From assembly GCA_964017065.1 (NCBI GenBank), contig OZ024786.1:12887469-12951468 (forward strand): a stretch of 64,000 nucleotides of DNA, written 5' to 3'. Both the position numbers and the translations under genes were made by a program. This DNA is from Haliclona indistincta. Its lineage: Eukaryota; Porifera; Demospongiae; Haplosclerida; Chalinidae. Shown here piece after piece: positions 23,168 through 61,695 of this stretch; position 1 is the stretch's first letter, and each line of letters opens with the position of its first letter. A model generated the notes under the pieces. It made no database searches. It was not told where the DNA came from and saw only the letters and a list, made by a program, of their open reading frames with translations.

Positions 23168-23218
<51 letters not shown>

Positions 23219-23713
23219 CTCCCTCCCTCCCTCCCTCTCTCCCTCCCTCCCTCTCTCCCTCCCTCCCTCCTCCCTCCTCTCTCCCTCCTTCTCTGTCTCC
23301 CTCCTTCCCTCTTCTCTCTCTCCCTCTTCTCTCTCTCCCTCCTTCCCTCGCTCCCTCTTCTCTCTCTCCCTCCTTCCCTCTCTTCTTCCCTCTCTCTCTC
23401 TCTCTCTCTCTCCCTCTCTCTCTCCCTCCCTCCCATCCTCCCTCTCTCCCTCCTTCTCTGTCTCCCTCCTTCCCTCTCTCCCTCTTCTCTCTCTCCCTCT
23501 TCTCTCTCCCTCCTTCCCTCGCTCCCTCTTCTCTCTCTCCCTCCTTCTCTCTCTCCCTCCTTCCCCCTCTCTCCTTCTCTCTCTCTCCCTCCCTCATCCA
23601 TCCGTCTATCCGTCCATTCATCCATACATTAGAGTACTCCTGAGGAAGTATGCAATTCTTTCACACTTGACCACATAGACACATTAGTGAAATCCATCGG
23701 TAGTCAACTCTAA
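21536..23713 (+). CDS. 3' exons of an unrecognised helical-repeat-like gene, block 1
   Basis: Candidate exons: 21675-21723 (EPLPVYLQQAAAARII, acceptor ttatctcag), 21967-22012 (EVAGQDSSLADKLLE), 22475-22558 (MKVVPHLLFSMSNSSHPDSQ...LALE), 22609-22686 (VFVRSYESAHKQVENVLGNE...) and a last exon 23633-23713 ending KSIGSQL and taa. From 21967 on, the junctions agree in phase and have good GT/AG sites; a 15-bp exon at 21536-21550 is possible. The leucine/alanine-rich amphipathic pattern suggests ARM/HEAT-like helices, but I cannot name the family. No upstream exons are found, so this is either the end of a gene with distant 5' exons or an orphan fragment. The same exons recur at 58.4-60.6 kb. Confidence 0.5.
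21739..21911. mobile_element. mariner/pogo-like MITE, copy 1 (CAGTGGAACC ends, TA target)
   Basis: cagtggaacccctcttagcg and cttagagaggttccactg form inverted ends, flanked by TA on both sides. The body has (in part inverted) relatives at 34871-35002, 38284-38450 and 58462-58614. TA duplication plus these ends suits a Tc1/mariner/pogo-type non-autonomous element. It lies in an intron of the helical-repeat gene. Confidence 0.72.
23070..23605 (+). repeat. long pyrimidine tract (CT / CCCT / CTTCCCT), about 0.5 kb
   Basis: Almost pure pyrimidine on the plus strand for over 500 bases, ending in a short catccatccgtctatccgtcc run about 30 bases before the acceptor of the last exon of the helical-repeat gene. 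It occupies the place of the polypyrimidine tract. Open frames on both strands here (Ser/Leu/Pro or Arg/Glu) are composition artefacts. Confidence 0.92.
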
Positions 23714-24602
23714 ACAACACATTAAACTGTATCAACTTCTATAATAGAACACATACAAAGACATAGTTACAGTATTATTATTATTATGACTAATTTAAAG
23801 TTCTTGATCTTGGGTGTATACTGCAGGGATTTAAAATTCATATCTTTGTTACTAAAATAACACAGTGGACCAGACTGTAAAACTATTTTTTTACATTTTG
23901 TTTCATATCTCAGGAACCAAGTGTCCTATGATCATGTTGCATGTACCATTATGATTCTCTATCCTTACTGAACACCCTCATTCATATGGCTTTGTGTCAC
24001 GTGACGTGGGAGTGTCACAACATGGCGGCGTATCACACCCACTGGAACGACAGTTTTTAGTTAGGATTTCCAGAACTACTGGTAGTTAAGATTTCTTAAC
24101 GCTGCGTTACAACCTTCACCTAGAGCGCTAACATGTCGGCAAGTGTCCATCCTTAACTAGCGTTAGTTCGGCGAAGGGGAGCAAAACTTGTGGTTTCGCG
24201 ACAAACCAAAACTTTAGGTAGAGTGTCCAAGCGATTTTTAAAATCTATTGCAGGGGATTAGTTTCTGTTGTTCCTTTGTTCTCTAGTTCATTACGAATCG
24301 ACTGCAAGTTAAACGACTAAAATCGGTGAAGAAACTGCAGAGATATTCTTGAAAAACGTTTAGTAATTGGCATAAATTTTTCTGGAGATTTTCAATTGGA
24401 AATACGGTATCTTTAGTGTCCACCCTTCGTCACGTGAGCAATAGCAAAGGAGAAGTCAGCAGAAAAAAATCAGCCAAACTCGGTGGCCAAACTAATAAGA
24501 TAATGGATCCATGAAACTAAACTTATAATTTATCTTGTATTATCATAGTAAAAGTTTTAATATAATTATGAGCGTTCAAATTGCGTTAGTGTATTTTATG
24601 GC
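23714..24602. other. non-coding interval
   Basis: No gene recognised. A segment around 23988-24036 (cacgtgacgtgggagtgtcacaacatggcggcg) looks promoter- or repeat-like, but no adjacent gene supports a promoter. Confidence 0.35.
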
Positions 24603-24606
24603 TTAA

Positions 24607-26026
24607 GGTAGCGATGCCAGATACTAATGCAAACAATAAAAGACTTACAGCGAAGAGTCTTTTTTTTCATAAGAAACAAATGTGCTCATACTTTGAGATA
24701 CAAGCCCAGCGCTTTTTAGCAATCTTTGTTCTGTGTTATTAGACCTAGTAGTTCTCGAGATATTGAACGTCGAAAGTTTGCTTCTAATTACTCGTAATAC
24801 AAATTAATATTGAAAATCAGTGTGCTAATTGTTTGTAAAGCTTGCGTTGGAGGCACGCGGCACCGAGGTATTCTTTTCAATTTCTCTACAACAAACGCTT
24901 CAAACAGCAAGGTTAGTTGGTTTTAGGGTTATTTTGTCATGCTGATTTCGATTCTGGCATTCTTTTTGTGGTACTTGCTTGTTGAACTCAAATAAAATTG
25001 TGTTTAGGCTGATCTGTTGAAGGTACAAGAAGATAACAGCCAAATATTAATTTAGCATGTAGAACTATACATACTACCAGTTTAGAACTTGTGTTATTTT
25101 TAACGGAAAAATGCGGAAACGCAATATTCAAATTTGTTGTTCTTTCATATGATAGGAGCCGAAATGGCAACAGCTAGTAGTGCAGAAAGATACGCTGGGG
25201 ATCACTGCAAGAAGCTGGGTCTCTCTATCAACCAGTTTATTCCGCAAGCCAAGTGATGAAGATAGCGAACATTAAGAAGGGTGCAGTGTATGAGCTCTGC
25301 CAGGTACGAAAGTCTAGGGGTACTCCTTGGAGAGACTTCTATGAGTTGATGAGAGCAGTGTGTGATGAATCGTTTACAGTCTCATTTGAAAGTTTTAAAG
25401 TTATGGTTGGTAGGCTGGAAAAGAGGAGAAGTTTACTATTGCGAAATAAGAAAAGAGAATATTATTGAGGTTTTGTTAGGAGAGCAGTTTTGTGTCAGGC
25501 ATACCATTCCAGAGCCTGTTACTGACTCGGAAGACAGTGTGCTAGCAAAGGAAAGAGCGAAGACTGAAGAGTTAACTGCTAAACTCCGGCATCTCTTTAG
25601 TGGCTCAAACGACTAATTAATGACAGAGGATCAAAAGATGTGATTTTAAGATTGCTGAGTCCACAGCCCAGATCAATGAAATGGACAGAGAAAGAGAATC
25701 TCGGGATAAATGCATCACCAAACTTGCCAGCTATAATATTATACTATAATTTATATTGTAATTAATGTGTTTTCTTGAACTCAAACCACTAATTAATGAC
25801 ATCACTAGTCATGTATAAACATTACATAACAAGGTGCCACAGTTTGTACAGTGAAGTGGTGCACAAACTATTGGCTGTTTGCCTTATTTTAAAATTTAAT
25901 ATCTCAGGATTGGTTGCAGCTAACGACTTACTTTTTGGTGAATGATATAAAACAACAATTGAAGAATTTTTAGAAAATTTTAACTGCCTATTTAAAAGCA
26001 AAAAAAAATTTTCCTGGCATCGCTAC
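24607..26026 (+). mobile_element. 1.42-kb DNA transposon with TTAA target and decayed ORF
   Basis: The ends ggtagcgatgccag and ctggcatcgctac are inverted repeats, flanked by TTAA at 24603-24606 and 26027-26030. Inside, plus-strand coding-like sequence begins ATGGCAACAGC at 25164 (SSAERYAGDHCKKLGLSINQ), breaks at a tga at 25255, and continues in shifting frames to about 25720 with RKSRGTPWRDFYELMRAVC and a later NEMDRERES stretch. The frame breaks indicate a dead copy. The TTAA target suits piggyBac- or Kolobok-like elements; the protein is not one I recognise. Confidence 0.6.
25164..25614 (+). pseudogene. frameshifted element-encoded ORF, unknown family
   Basis: Three successive frames read sensibly: MATASSAERYAGDHCKKL..., then KIANIKKGAVYELCQVRKSR...RNKKREYY, then LLGEQFCVRHTIPEPVTDSEDSVLAKERAKTEELTAKLRHL. 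Charged, helix-rich and coiled-coil-like toward the end. Its placement between TTAA-flanked inverted ends suggests an element protein; no catalytic motif is recognisable. Confidence 0.4.
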
Positions 26027-26030
26027 TTAA

Positions 26031-27314
26031 GGGTGCAGTGTCACGCCCACGCATGTATTTTTGGCTGGTTGCTAGGGGACTGTATCTCAGAAACTACTGC
26101 TGATATTCCAAGAAACCAAAGACCTATGCTACAAGACTGGCGAAGGCTGTACACATTGCAAACTATGAGCGCTGAAAGTGCCAGACGGAAACGTGACGGG
26201 CGCGGCTAGATACAACACTTAGGCTAATAAAACTTTCGTTCACTCAGGCAGTAGAACTTCAGATTTGGGATATAATTATACGTACTTCAACAAGGCGAAG
26301 GCAGTAACGTAGAGCTTTTTCGTGTATTGTGCTTGAAAGTGCGATTATGAGCTGCTTACCTCGTGGTTTTCCTACTCAGAGGGTGTTTATTAAGGTCTTT
26401 ATCTTGTCGCTAATAGTCATTATATCCAAGTTTGGGTCTATTCTGAAGACCACAGGCAGAGTTTTATTGAGGAATGTATTGTTCGCGATCTTGCCTGGCT
26501 ACTGTCACTTATTAGTATTGTTAATGTGCTTGTATAAACAGTGAATATCATTTGTGGTGTGTAATAATGTCCAACTTGTACATTCCTGAATAAGTTAATG
26601 GTTGTTAGGGTCTGCACCCTTAATACAAGCATGACAAACTATTATTAATTTTTCGCGAGTAGTAATTCATCATGTAACAGGCTAGTTTGGATCGATGTAT
26701 AGGCAATAAAGGGCGCTGAATCGTTCTATGATAGTCTTGCCATCGTGCGATGTTGGTATGTAGCTATAGACGATCTAGTTAGCAAAAAGCGTCCATATTT
26801 TATTTAATATTACTATACTTTAACTCAAGACAGTCATAAACGAAAAGATCAGTTTATTGCGATTAGAATGGTACCTGATTTGTCCATTTTTGATCGGGTT
26901 TTGCCATCGCGCGAGTTGTCTGAAGTTATGTACTGATTGGACCAAAATTCTAATACATTTTCCACTAGAAAAATTTTACGCATGCGCGCTAACCCTTGGA
27001 CTACCTACTAGGTGCGGGAAATCCGAGGCTCCAATACTAGGAGATTGCACAGCCAACACATTCATCCACACTACGCGTCCCTAAAAATATGCACAGTGAC
27101 AAACGAGTCTCTTTCCTGCTCGAGTGCCGTTTTCTTGCCGCCATCTTGCTAATTTAATGGATTTTTGTGATGTCACGTATAATAACTATAATATTATTGG
27201 CTGCGTAAAACGTCATAACTAATGAAAACACATTGAATCATTGTAATAGTTATGATGCAACACATGCTAATAACCAACGTGTGACATCACAAATCTAATA
27301 TCTTATTCTAATAA
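26031..27314. other. non-coding interval with a small palindrome
   Basis: 27168-27293 is an imperfect foldback (ttttgtgatgtcacg ... cgtgtgacatcacaaat). Nothing else is assignable. Confidence 0.4.
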
Positions 27315-28107
27315 TGGTGTCTCCAATCACTGGACTGGACCACTGGACTGGACTACTGGACTGGACTACTGGACTCATGAATAATGTAATTTTTAAACAT
27401 AATCGTGCATGCTGCGCGTTCCTATGGTCAGTGTTTCTGGAAAACTAAAGCAGCAGACGGCAGAGCGATAATAGCAGTATAGCAGGTGAGTGTTCTCGTA
27501 TCATGAAATTTAACGGGCTGGCTTTATACCCCAGTCGCAAGAAAACGGAGAGACGCGGTCCATGATTGACGTTTTTATGCATAAAATTAAACTCGATCGG
27601 CGGCAAAGACTACTGTGAGCTCAAGATTCCAGAAATGCACGTTTCAGCAGAGCTACGATCTAGTAACTCAATGATAAACGCCACAATGCTGAGAAAAACG
27701 TTAAAATTCATGCTGCTCGACCGGCAACAGTGCTTTATACTGAGGCGCTAGCGAAAAAATCGTTCTGTTATTAGATTGTAGCTTTGCTGAAACTTGCATT
27801 TCTGGAATCTTGAGCTCACTGAAGTCTTTGCCACCGAGTTTTATGCATAAAAACGTCAATCATGGACCGCGTCTCTCCGTTTTCTTGCGACTGGGGCAAG
27901 CCAGCCCGTTAAATTTCATGATACGAGAACACTCACCTACTATACTGCCGGCTAATATTGCTCTGTCTGCTGCTTTAGTTTTCCAGAAACACTGACCATA
28001 GGAACGTGCAGCACGCATGATTATGTTTAAAAATTACATTATTAATGAGTCCAGTAGTCCAGCCCAGTAGTCCAGTCCAGTGGTCCAGTCCAGCGATTGG
28101 AGACACC
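27315..28107. mobile_element. long-TIR foldback element with ggactggaccact end repeats
   Basis: ggtgtctccaatca and gattggagacacc bound arms of about 320-340 bp that are near-perfect inverted copies around a core of roughly 120 bp (27660-27785). The outermost part of each arm is a tandem of ggactggac(c/t)act-type units (27334-27374 and 28050-28094). No target duplication is certain. Open frames are only mirror images of each other. Confidence 0.72.
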
Positions 28108-28831
28108 CATCGAACAATTCAGTTTCTCACTAAAGGCTGTACCTGCAAGACAGGATGTAAGACAAACAGATGCGTTCTTGGTCGCCACCGGGTGGACTAG
28201 TCTTTCCGCTATGGCTAAGGGAACCGCATTGCAGCCAGAGTTTGTGCGCCACAGTCGCAATTTCTTTACATTATTAACTGAATGATGCTCAAGAATGATA
28301 GCGGTGCTGTTTTGATCACGTTGGTGCTTTCTTGGGTGAATAGTTTTGCCAACCAATCTCCATCTTCATCTCTCTGTACTGCAAAAACTAAAAAAGGTAA
28401 GGTTGGGGTAAGGTAGCTTGAACGAAAGCTCTTGGGTAGTAGTATCTATTCCGCAACACACTTACCGTTGAAATTGTTATCTAAAGACGAAGCTGACCAG
28501 GAAAGTCGCAATGTATTTTGATTTACCCAACGAGCAGTAATTTCAGCATTAGGTCAGAATAAATTAGCTTGTCGTACCCCCCTGGCTAGACCCTACACGC
28601 CGTCCACCACCCACTCAATAGGCGGGGAGGGGCAGCGGCCAGACTAGGCGACGGCAGGGAATGCACGTTCTCAGAAATTTGCGCGATAAGTCGGGTTTTC
28701 CCAAATTGGGTCACGTTATTAGTTGCCTGTGTTTGACATTGGGCGTTTGGTAACTTTTGTGGTAGTTTTATTCTGTATACAATAAACTGCTGGTGCTTGC
28801 ATGCTTTGTCGTGAGAGAGGTGACTGGAGCA
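28108..28831. repeat. dispersed repeat upstream of the receptor gene
   Basis: 28230-28600 matches 52680-53060 (cagccagagtttgtgcgcca ... ttgtcgtaccccc). It is followed by cacgccgtccaccacccact...ggcggggaggggcagcggcc, present again at 54027-54075 and inverted at 50728-50755. The last 120 bases before the ATG, shared with 61150-61271, are the likely 5' UTR/promoter of the receptor. Confidence 0.6.
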
Positions 28832-55771
<26,940 letters not shown>

Positions 55772-57011
55772 TAGTTAGAGAGAAAAATTCACGTGAAGTA
55801 AAAATTTGATGATGTGGTCAAAAATCTTATCTAAAATCTGTGTGATGATACACTTAATGTCCGATCATGATCATATTAAAATTTTTCGTTTTGATTTGTG
55901 AATAGCAATACACATGTGACATACTGCATCTTGACTGTTGAGGTAAGTTTTAAAGGATGAGAATAGAGTAAGGAACGTAGACAGTGACAGCTCAACTATA
56001 CGGTGGCCCTGAAGGTCCGTCGCCCCTCGCGAACGTTCCCTCGTCCCTCACGAACGTTTCCTCGCCCCCCTTGCGAACGTTCTCTTGCTCCCTCACGAAC
56101 TTCCTCTCGGCGCCTCACGAACATTCCCCGAATGGCACGAATTCATTTCTTAGAAACTAATAATAGAATAATTATTCGGCCTGGGGACAAGGGCGTTACG
56201 CGTTCTTCTCCTCGCTCTCAGATATGGAATTACTTGTCCTACAACCGCCTTACCATGGGAAATAGATCAGTCCTTTAGTGGCTTGCTGAGGATAAAAAAA
56301 ATCTTTCACGTATAGACCCAAGGATTCTTGGGTCTGCATCATGTAGTGACGCCTGACCAATTTCGTCTGAAATCACGGTAGAATCTCTGCTCCAATTGTC
56401 AAACACAATATTATACACTGCAAAGGTTAGATAACAATAGTGTTGGTCACTCTGACTGTGTAGCTGTACTAGAGAGGATGGAGCAATCCATCAGTGATAA
56501 TATCAGAGCATCGCTGGACTGAATCAATACCTTGAGGTTTGATGGTGGCTGATGAGGACCTGCAGAGAAAGAGAGCATAATGAATGACTATGATGTGTCT
56601 GTCACGTTGAGTCTGCATGCGTATATCTCACCATAAGGCAGTGGCAAGCTTTGTCATGGCCGGGACTGATGAGTGTCGAAGTGGTCACTGTGCTCCATAA
56701 TACAACAAGGCATACAGAATACAAGGTCGAAGACATGTTGTAAATCATGTTTTGCAGTATTTCTGTAGGTGTCATATTTCCACAAAACTTATCGGAGTAG
56801 GAGTTTGCAGATTAGTCTTGCGCTTGAAAACTCGGGCCACACCTCGTTGACCATGCCAGTGACTCAGTGAGAGGACAGGCCGGGCTAGCTGGCAGCAGTA
56901 ATATAGGCATTTGGCTGCTTCTGTGAGCTAGGGTACTCTGGCATTCAAGTACTATGTGACTGTTGTTACGTTGCTTCTCTGATCCAGAACTTGTACTGGC
57001 AATCTGCTAAA
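55772..57011. other. 3' UTR and intergenic
   Basis: ATTAAA at 55875. 56010-56125 has repeated cctcacgaacgttc-type units (about 20 bp, imperfect). Nothing else assigned. Confidence 0.45.
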
Positions 57012-58345
57012 ATGACGTTCTTTGTCTGTCAGAAGCAATTTCTTATTTTGATTATCTTGATCACAACTGCTAGTGCTGCAAGTATGTTGAAAATCATGCG
57101 GCTTCTATATACGTACTATTTACACTATGATTTATTTTGTAGCTATCACAGAGGGTCCTGTGTCAGCAAGTGCACTGGTCGGAGTGAATACTCAGTTCCA
57201 CTGTGCTGCCATTGGTGCTGCTATCATTGTGTGGAAAGATGATGATTTATTTGCTACTGACATCAGAATCACAGATCCAGCCATTATTCATACCACTCTA
57301 GTGACAGCTTCAGGAACGATACTGTCTAAGTTCACTGTACCAGCAATGATAGAGAACAATGGCACTACTGCACAGTGTATATTGTATCCTGGTGAAGTGA
57401 CTAACAATGCTGCTATCCTGACTGTTCTCTCAGGTGAGTTAATTGTGAACAATACTAGTAGACTATAGTTATCTCATATTGCTATCATACAGGTACTACA
57501 GGTACTATGGAAGTCATCAACCTCAAATTCAATCCTTCATTCAACACTCTATTCTGGGATCCTCCAGTAACTGCTGGTGTACTCAGAGATCTCTCTTACA
57601 TTGTGACTGTAGTGAACACTTGTGATGTAATTGTCAGTGACACTACCACCAACACTCAGTATCTTCTACCAGTGATCGTCATTCAGCCATGTCAAAACTA
57701 CATGCTAATGTGACCATAATGCCATAATTATGGTGACAGTGCAATAATAGGCCACTTTCCTGTAAGCGAAATATTGATAATAATTATTATAATTAAACAC
57801 ATTAGTGCATAAAGGAAAATTTTACTCCTTCTACTTCAGCATTGCAGAAGCCTGGATTATACATTAAATTAGCAATCTATTCCTTAGACTATCTATCACA
57901 ATCTGTCTTAACCTTTGGTAGCTAGCCAACTACAATGAAATTATCACTCACAGTGCTGCTAATTTTGCAATCAATATACAACCTTGTGTCCATTGTAGAT
58001 CATAGGTTTTTAACGGACCATTACTGTCGGTCCTGATCAAGAATTGTCATCTGTGACTTACCCAATGACAAACAGCTCAAACAAGACCCCACACACTGTT
58101 GTGACTATTTCACAACCTGGTCTAGTGAACTACACAATCTTCACATTGTGATGTTATTAATTCTATTGTCACTTCCATAATAGTGGACTGTACAATTCAA
58201 CTGGACCAGGTGTAGCAGTGATACAAATGAACAGGGTGATACTGCAGCGATCAAAAACTGCATCAATTGAGTGGTAATGATGAAGGATCGGTCAACATTA
58301 CTGGTCTACCAGTTGGGGATTATCATGTAAGAGTGTTTGATCAGT
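57012..58345 (+). pseudogene. Ig/FN3 receptor-like gene, decayed
   Basis: Exon 57012-57081 (signal MTFFVCQKQFLILIILITTA), exon 57143-57433 (Ig-like: TQFHCAAIGAAIIVWKDDD ... TTAQCILYPG) and exon from 57493 (FN3-like: NTLFWDPPVTAGVLRDLSYI ... PVIVIQPCQNY), all phase 1. The FN3 frame ends at the tga at 57711-57713; a shift there would continue only to taa. Further FN3-like scraps (GSVNITGLPVGDYHVRVFD at about 58291-58347) follow in broken frames. A relative of the flanking receptors that has lost its 3' half. Confidence 0.6.
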
Positions 58346-58461
58346 TGGATAATCATTTTAACAAAATAATGTTTAGAATAATGATAATGTTGTAGAATAA
58401 TAATTCCAGTGTATCTCCAACAAGCTGCTGCTGCTCGAATTAAACAGTACGTCTGTACGTA

Positions 58462-58614
58462 CAGTGGAACCCCTCTTAAAGAACACCCCTCATCCCTCTA
58501 TAATGGACACTTACTGAATCCCAAATATAACCCACATAATGTATAATAAACTTCTGACCAGAGGAGGCGATATTTGTTGGTCCCAATGGTGTTCGCCTTA
58601 GAGAGGTTCCACTG
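58462..58614. mobile_element. mariner/pogo-like MITE, block 2 copy
   Basis: Orthologous position to 21739-21911, with an internal deletion of about 20 bases; it moved with the duplicated block. Confidence 0.72.
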
Positions 58615-59044
58615 TACATATAGTGTGTCAGTACAATGTGATTATAGCTATTTTTGAAATTTTCAGTGAAGTTGCTGGGCAAAACTCTGCCTTGGCTGAC
58701 AAACTTTTAGAGGTACATGTATGTGTCGTGAGAATGTGGTTGAGGAAAAAAGCATAGCAGGAAACTTTTGTGGGAGAAAATTTTCGCAAATTTCGTGGAT
58801 TTTAACGAAAATTTGTTCACATTGTAGTTTTAGCATAAAAGAATGATATGATATGAGTAGAATTATAAGTTGCTAGACTGTTGTTTGCGAATTGCTTCAT
58901 CTTACACATTATTTTGAGAAAAATCCTCTTGCGAAATTTTCCTGCTGTTATGGTACTCGAGCACAAGCTACCGTACTGGTGCGTTAAAGGAAAGAAGTAA
59001 TTATGTGCTCATGCATCTATTAGAGTGTTATTTTAATCCAAGTA

Positions 59045-59600
59045 TAGTGAAGCACCAATGGTGCAGATGCCTCAGTGGAATTGCATGCACACTGCACACT
59101 TTGACAGCACACAGCAACTACAGCTATTCCATCAGCAGATGATGATTGTAACAGATTTATAAAGTACAATGCAAGCCATTGTTACAAGCTAGCAAAAAAT
59201 AACAAAACCAAATAGTATGCTACCACATTAGTTGGGCGTGCACAAATGCAAGCACAGCTTGTATTGCTGAATTTTATCTGGACCCGCCACGCTATCCTGT
59301 AGTCCAGATCAAAACTACAATCTGCTAACCAGTTAGCCATGAACAAATTCGATTTCGGTGAAGTCCAGATCGCCAGCAATGGTAAACAAAGTAAGCAAAT
59401 CACGCCATAACTCATGAACAAAGCAAAATTTAAGACCATCAAATTCGAGCTATTAACATGTTATGTTGATATTGCACTTACCACCAGCTGATTCTATGAC
59501 GTCTTTCAGAACTAGTGCAGACAGACAGACATGCACGATTACTGTATGCTTCATGGCTCTGCCCACCTAGGCATAATAATAGAGAGCTGTAGCGAAATAT
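59045..59600 (-). repeat. inverted copy of the receptor exon 18 region
   Basis: Reverse complement of 49410-49456 joined to 54282-54780, i.e. intron 17 without its 4.8-kb insertion, exon 18, and the start of intron 18. The exon copy is 59482-59511 on the minus strand (VLKDVIESAG). Confidence 0.8.
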
Positions 59601-60309
59601 GTGTTAATCAGACGATATATGCCTATACGTACCTAACAATGCACCCATGACTACTGTACCACAAGCTACATTAGATGATGTTTTTCACGAGGTAGCTTAC
59701 GTAATTACTCGCTTTTACTAACCTGCAGGTGAAGGTTGTCCCTCATCTTCTCTTCTCAATGAGCAACTCCTCACATCCTGACAGTCAGCGCAGGAGCTCA
59801 CTGGCTTTAGAAGTACTAGCCATAGGCTACTGCCGGTTGTCATGATCTTCTGTGTCTATAGGTGTTTGTACGGAGCTATGAATCGGCAGATAAGCAAGTG
59901 GAGAATGTTTTAGGAAACGAGCTCTTCTCTGAGTTTATGGTGAGTGATAAATTTTGTTACCTTGACTGTTACTAGACGCTTGAACTTGAAGCCCTTGAGT
60001 TTTCAAGTTTAAGTTTCTACGCCATTTTTTGCATTATAGTACATGTACATGTGTGATGCAGAATGCCCTTAGCATAGAAAATGTTGTCACTTACAAAAAT
60101 ATTTTTGTGTTTATTCACAAATGCTGGTGAAACCCACGTAACGATAATGTTTAGACTATCTCTTGTGTTGTGTCTTTAACCAATCCATGTTACATGCACT
60201 GAATCTGTTTGTTTTGACTTCACCTGATTCATTGCTTCACAAAAATAATACCAATTGAAAAAGTGTGAAACTGTAGACTCATTCAATACTTCATTGGTTC
60301 ATTTTCTCT

Positions 60310-60535
60310 CGTTCCCCCCTCTCTCTCTCTCTCCTTCCCTCTCTCACTCTCTCCCTCATCTCTCTTCCCCCTTTCCCTCCCTCCCTCTCTCCCTCCTTCT
60401 CTCTCTCCCTCCTTCCCTCTCTCCCTCCTTCCCTCTCTCCTTCCTTTCCTCTCTCCCATCTTCTCTCTCTCCCCCTCCTTTCCTCTCTCCCTCCTTCTCT
60501 CTCCTTTCCTCCCTCCCTCTCTCCACTACATCCAT
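60310..60535 (+). repeat. pyrimidine tract before the last exon of block 2
   Basis: About 225 bases of ct/ccct/cttt repeats, less than half the length of the tract in block 1, in the same position. Confidence 0.9.
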
Positions 60536-60647
60536 CCATCCGTATTTCCGTCCACCATCCATACATCAGAGTACCCCTGAGGAAGTATGCAATTCTTTCA
60601 CACTTGACCACATAGACACAGTGAAATCCATGGGTAGTCAGCTCTAA

Positions 60648-61271
60648 ACAACACATCAAACTGCATCTAATGTTATAATAGAACACATACAGAGACATAC
60701 TTATAGTTACACCATTATTATTATTAATATTTTAAATTTCTTGATCTTGACTGTATTGCAGTGATTTGAAGTTCAAATCTTAAAATGTTCATAATCATTA
60801 TCAAGATATAATAATAGCGTATGTTTCCTCAAATGCTCAAAATGAGATCTCAATGCACAGAACTCTGTAGAGAGTTTTGCATCTTGCGTTACACTTTTCA
60901 GTTTATCACGTATCCTTTGGCTGATGTTTAGTCTTGGCGCAGTGGGAAGGGTCCTAGCTATGAATAGACTGCTTAGTCTGAGGTAATGGCTTTGATCAGA
61001 CAATAGTGTAGTTGATTTCATGTGGATGCCTGCTACATACAGTTGAATAGTGTGTGAATGCACGTTTATGTGTATACAGTATAGTACTACGGTGAGAGAT
61101 ACATAAGATAGTATTGTTTATACGTAGTAAGCGACCATCTTTTCTGTGTTGAGCTGTTATAGTTGCCTGTGTTTGACATTGGTCGTTTGGTAACTTTAAT
61201 TTTGTGGCAGTTTTATTCTGTGTACAACAACTGCTGGTGCTTGCTTGGTCGTGAGAGAGGTGACTGGAGCA
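60648..61271. other. intergenic; receptor 2 promoter/5' UTR
   Basis: 61150-61271 matches 28710-28831 (gttgcctgtgtttgacattg ... gtgagagaggtgactggagc), the conserved leader of both receptors. Nothing recognised further upstream. Confidence 0.5.
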
Positions 61272-61344
61272 ATGGATGCTGTCCCTACACTGCTGTGGTG
61301 CTCCATGATGATGGTGACTGGACTGCTTCTTAAGACACCAACTG
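61272..61344 (+). CDS. receptor 2 exon 1: signal peptide
   Basis: MDAVPTLLWCSMMMVTGLLL, one residue from the long receptor; donor gtgagc. Confidence 0.82.
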
Positions 61345-61603
61345 GTGAGCTAATGATTCCATACACATAGATTGCTAATACTGGAATGTTTAGGGAATCT
61401 TTACTTTTTAGTACAAACGTAACTTTGCTGTTTGTGGACTCTTATCTAACGCGTATATGACAATGAAAGTTTCAATATAGTATTTGAAGTGCAATGCGGT
61501 GTAGAGGTTTACTGTGATTGTTGGTATATTGGTATACGCAAGCTAGAAGTTTTCACCTTTGATCATCTCTTCTCTCTCTCTGTATGTCTCTGTGTGTGTG
61601 TGT

Positions 61604-61695
<92 letters not shown>

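Larger units (their letters stand above)
58395..60647 (+). pseudogene. helical-repeat-like gene exons, block 2 (duplicate of 21.67-23.7 kb)
   Basis: Exons matching block 1: about 58412-58448 (VYLQQAAAARIK, 5' end lost), 58667-58712, 59729-59812, 59862-59939 and 60570-60647 (last codons KSMGSQL, stop). The shared exons remain open and in phase, one codon shorter in the last. A 0.6-kb inverted insert (59045-59600) interrupts the intron. Without upstream exons it is unlikely to be a working gene. Confidence 0.5.

Noticed and set aside
23037..23678. Long open frames on both strands in the pyrimidine tract (Ser/Leu/Pro and Arg/Glu proteins)
   Set aside because: They exist in all frames because the DNA is almost pure CT/GA; no start context, domains or splice support.
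27566..27995. Small ORFs within the foldback element
   Set aside because: They are mirror images generated by the inverted arms.
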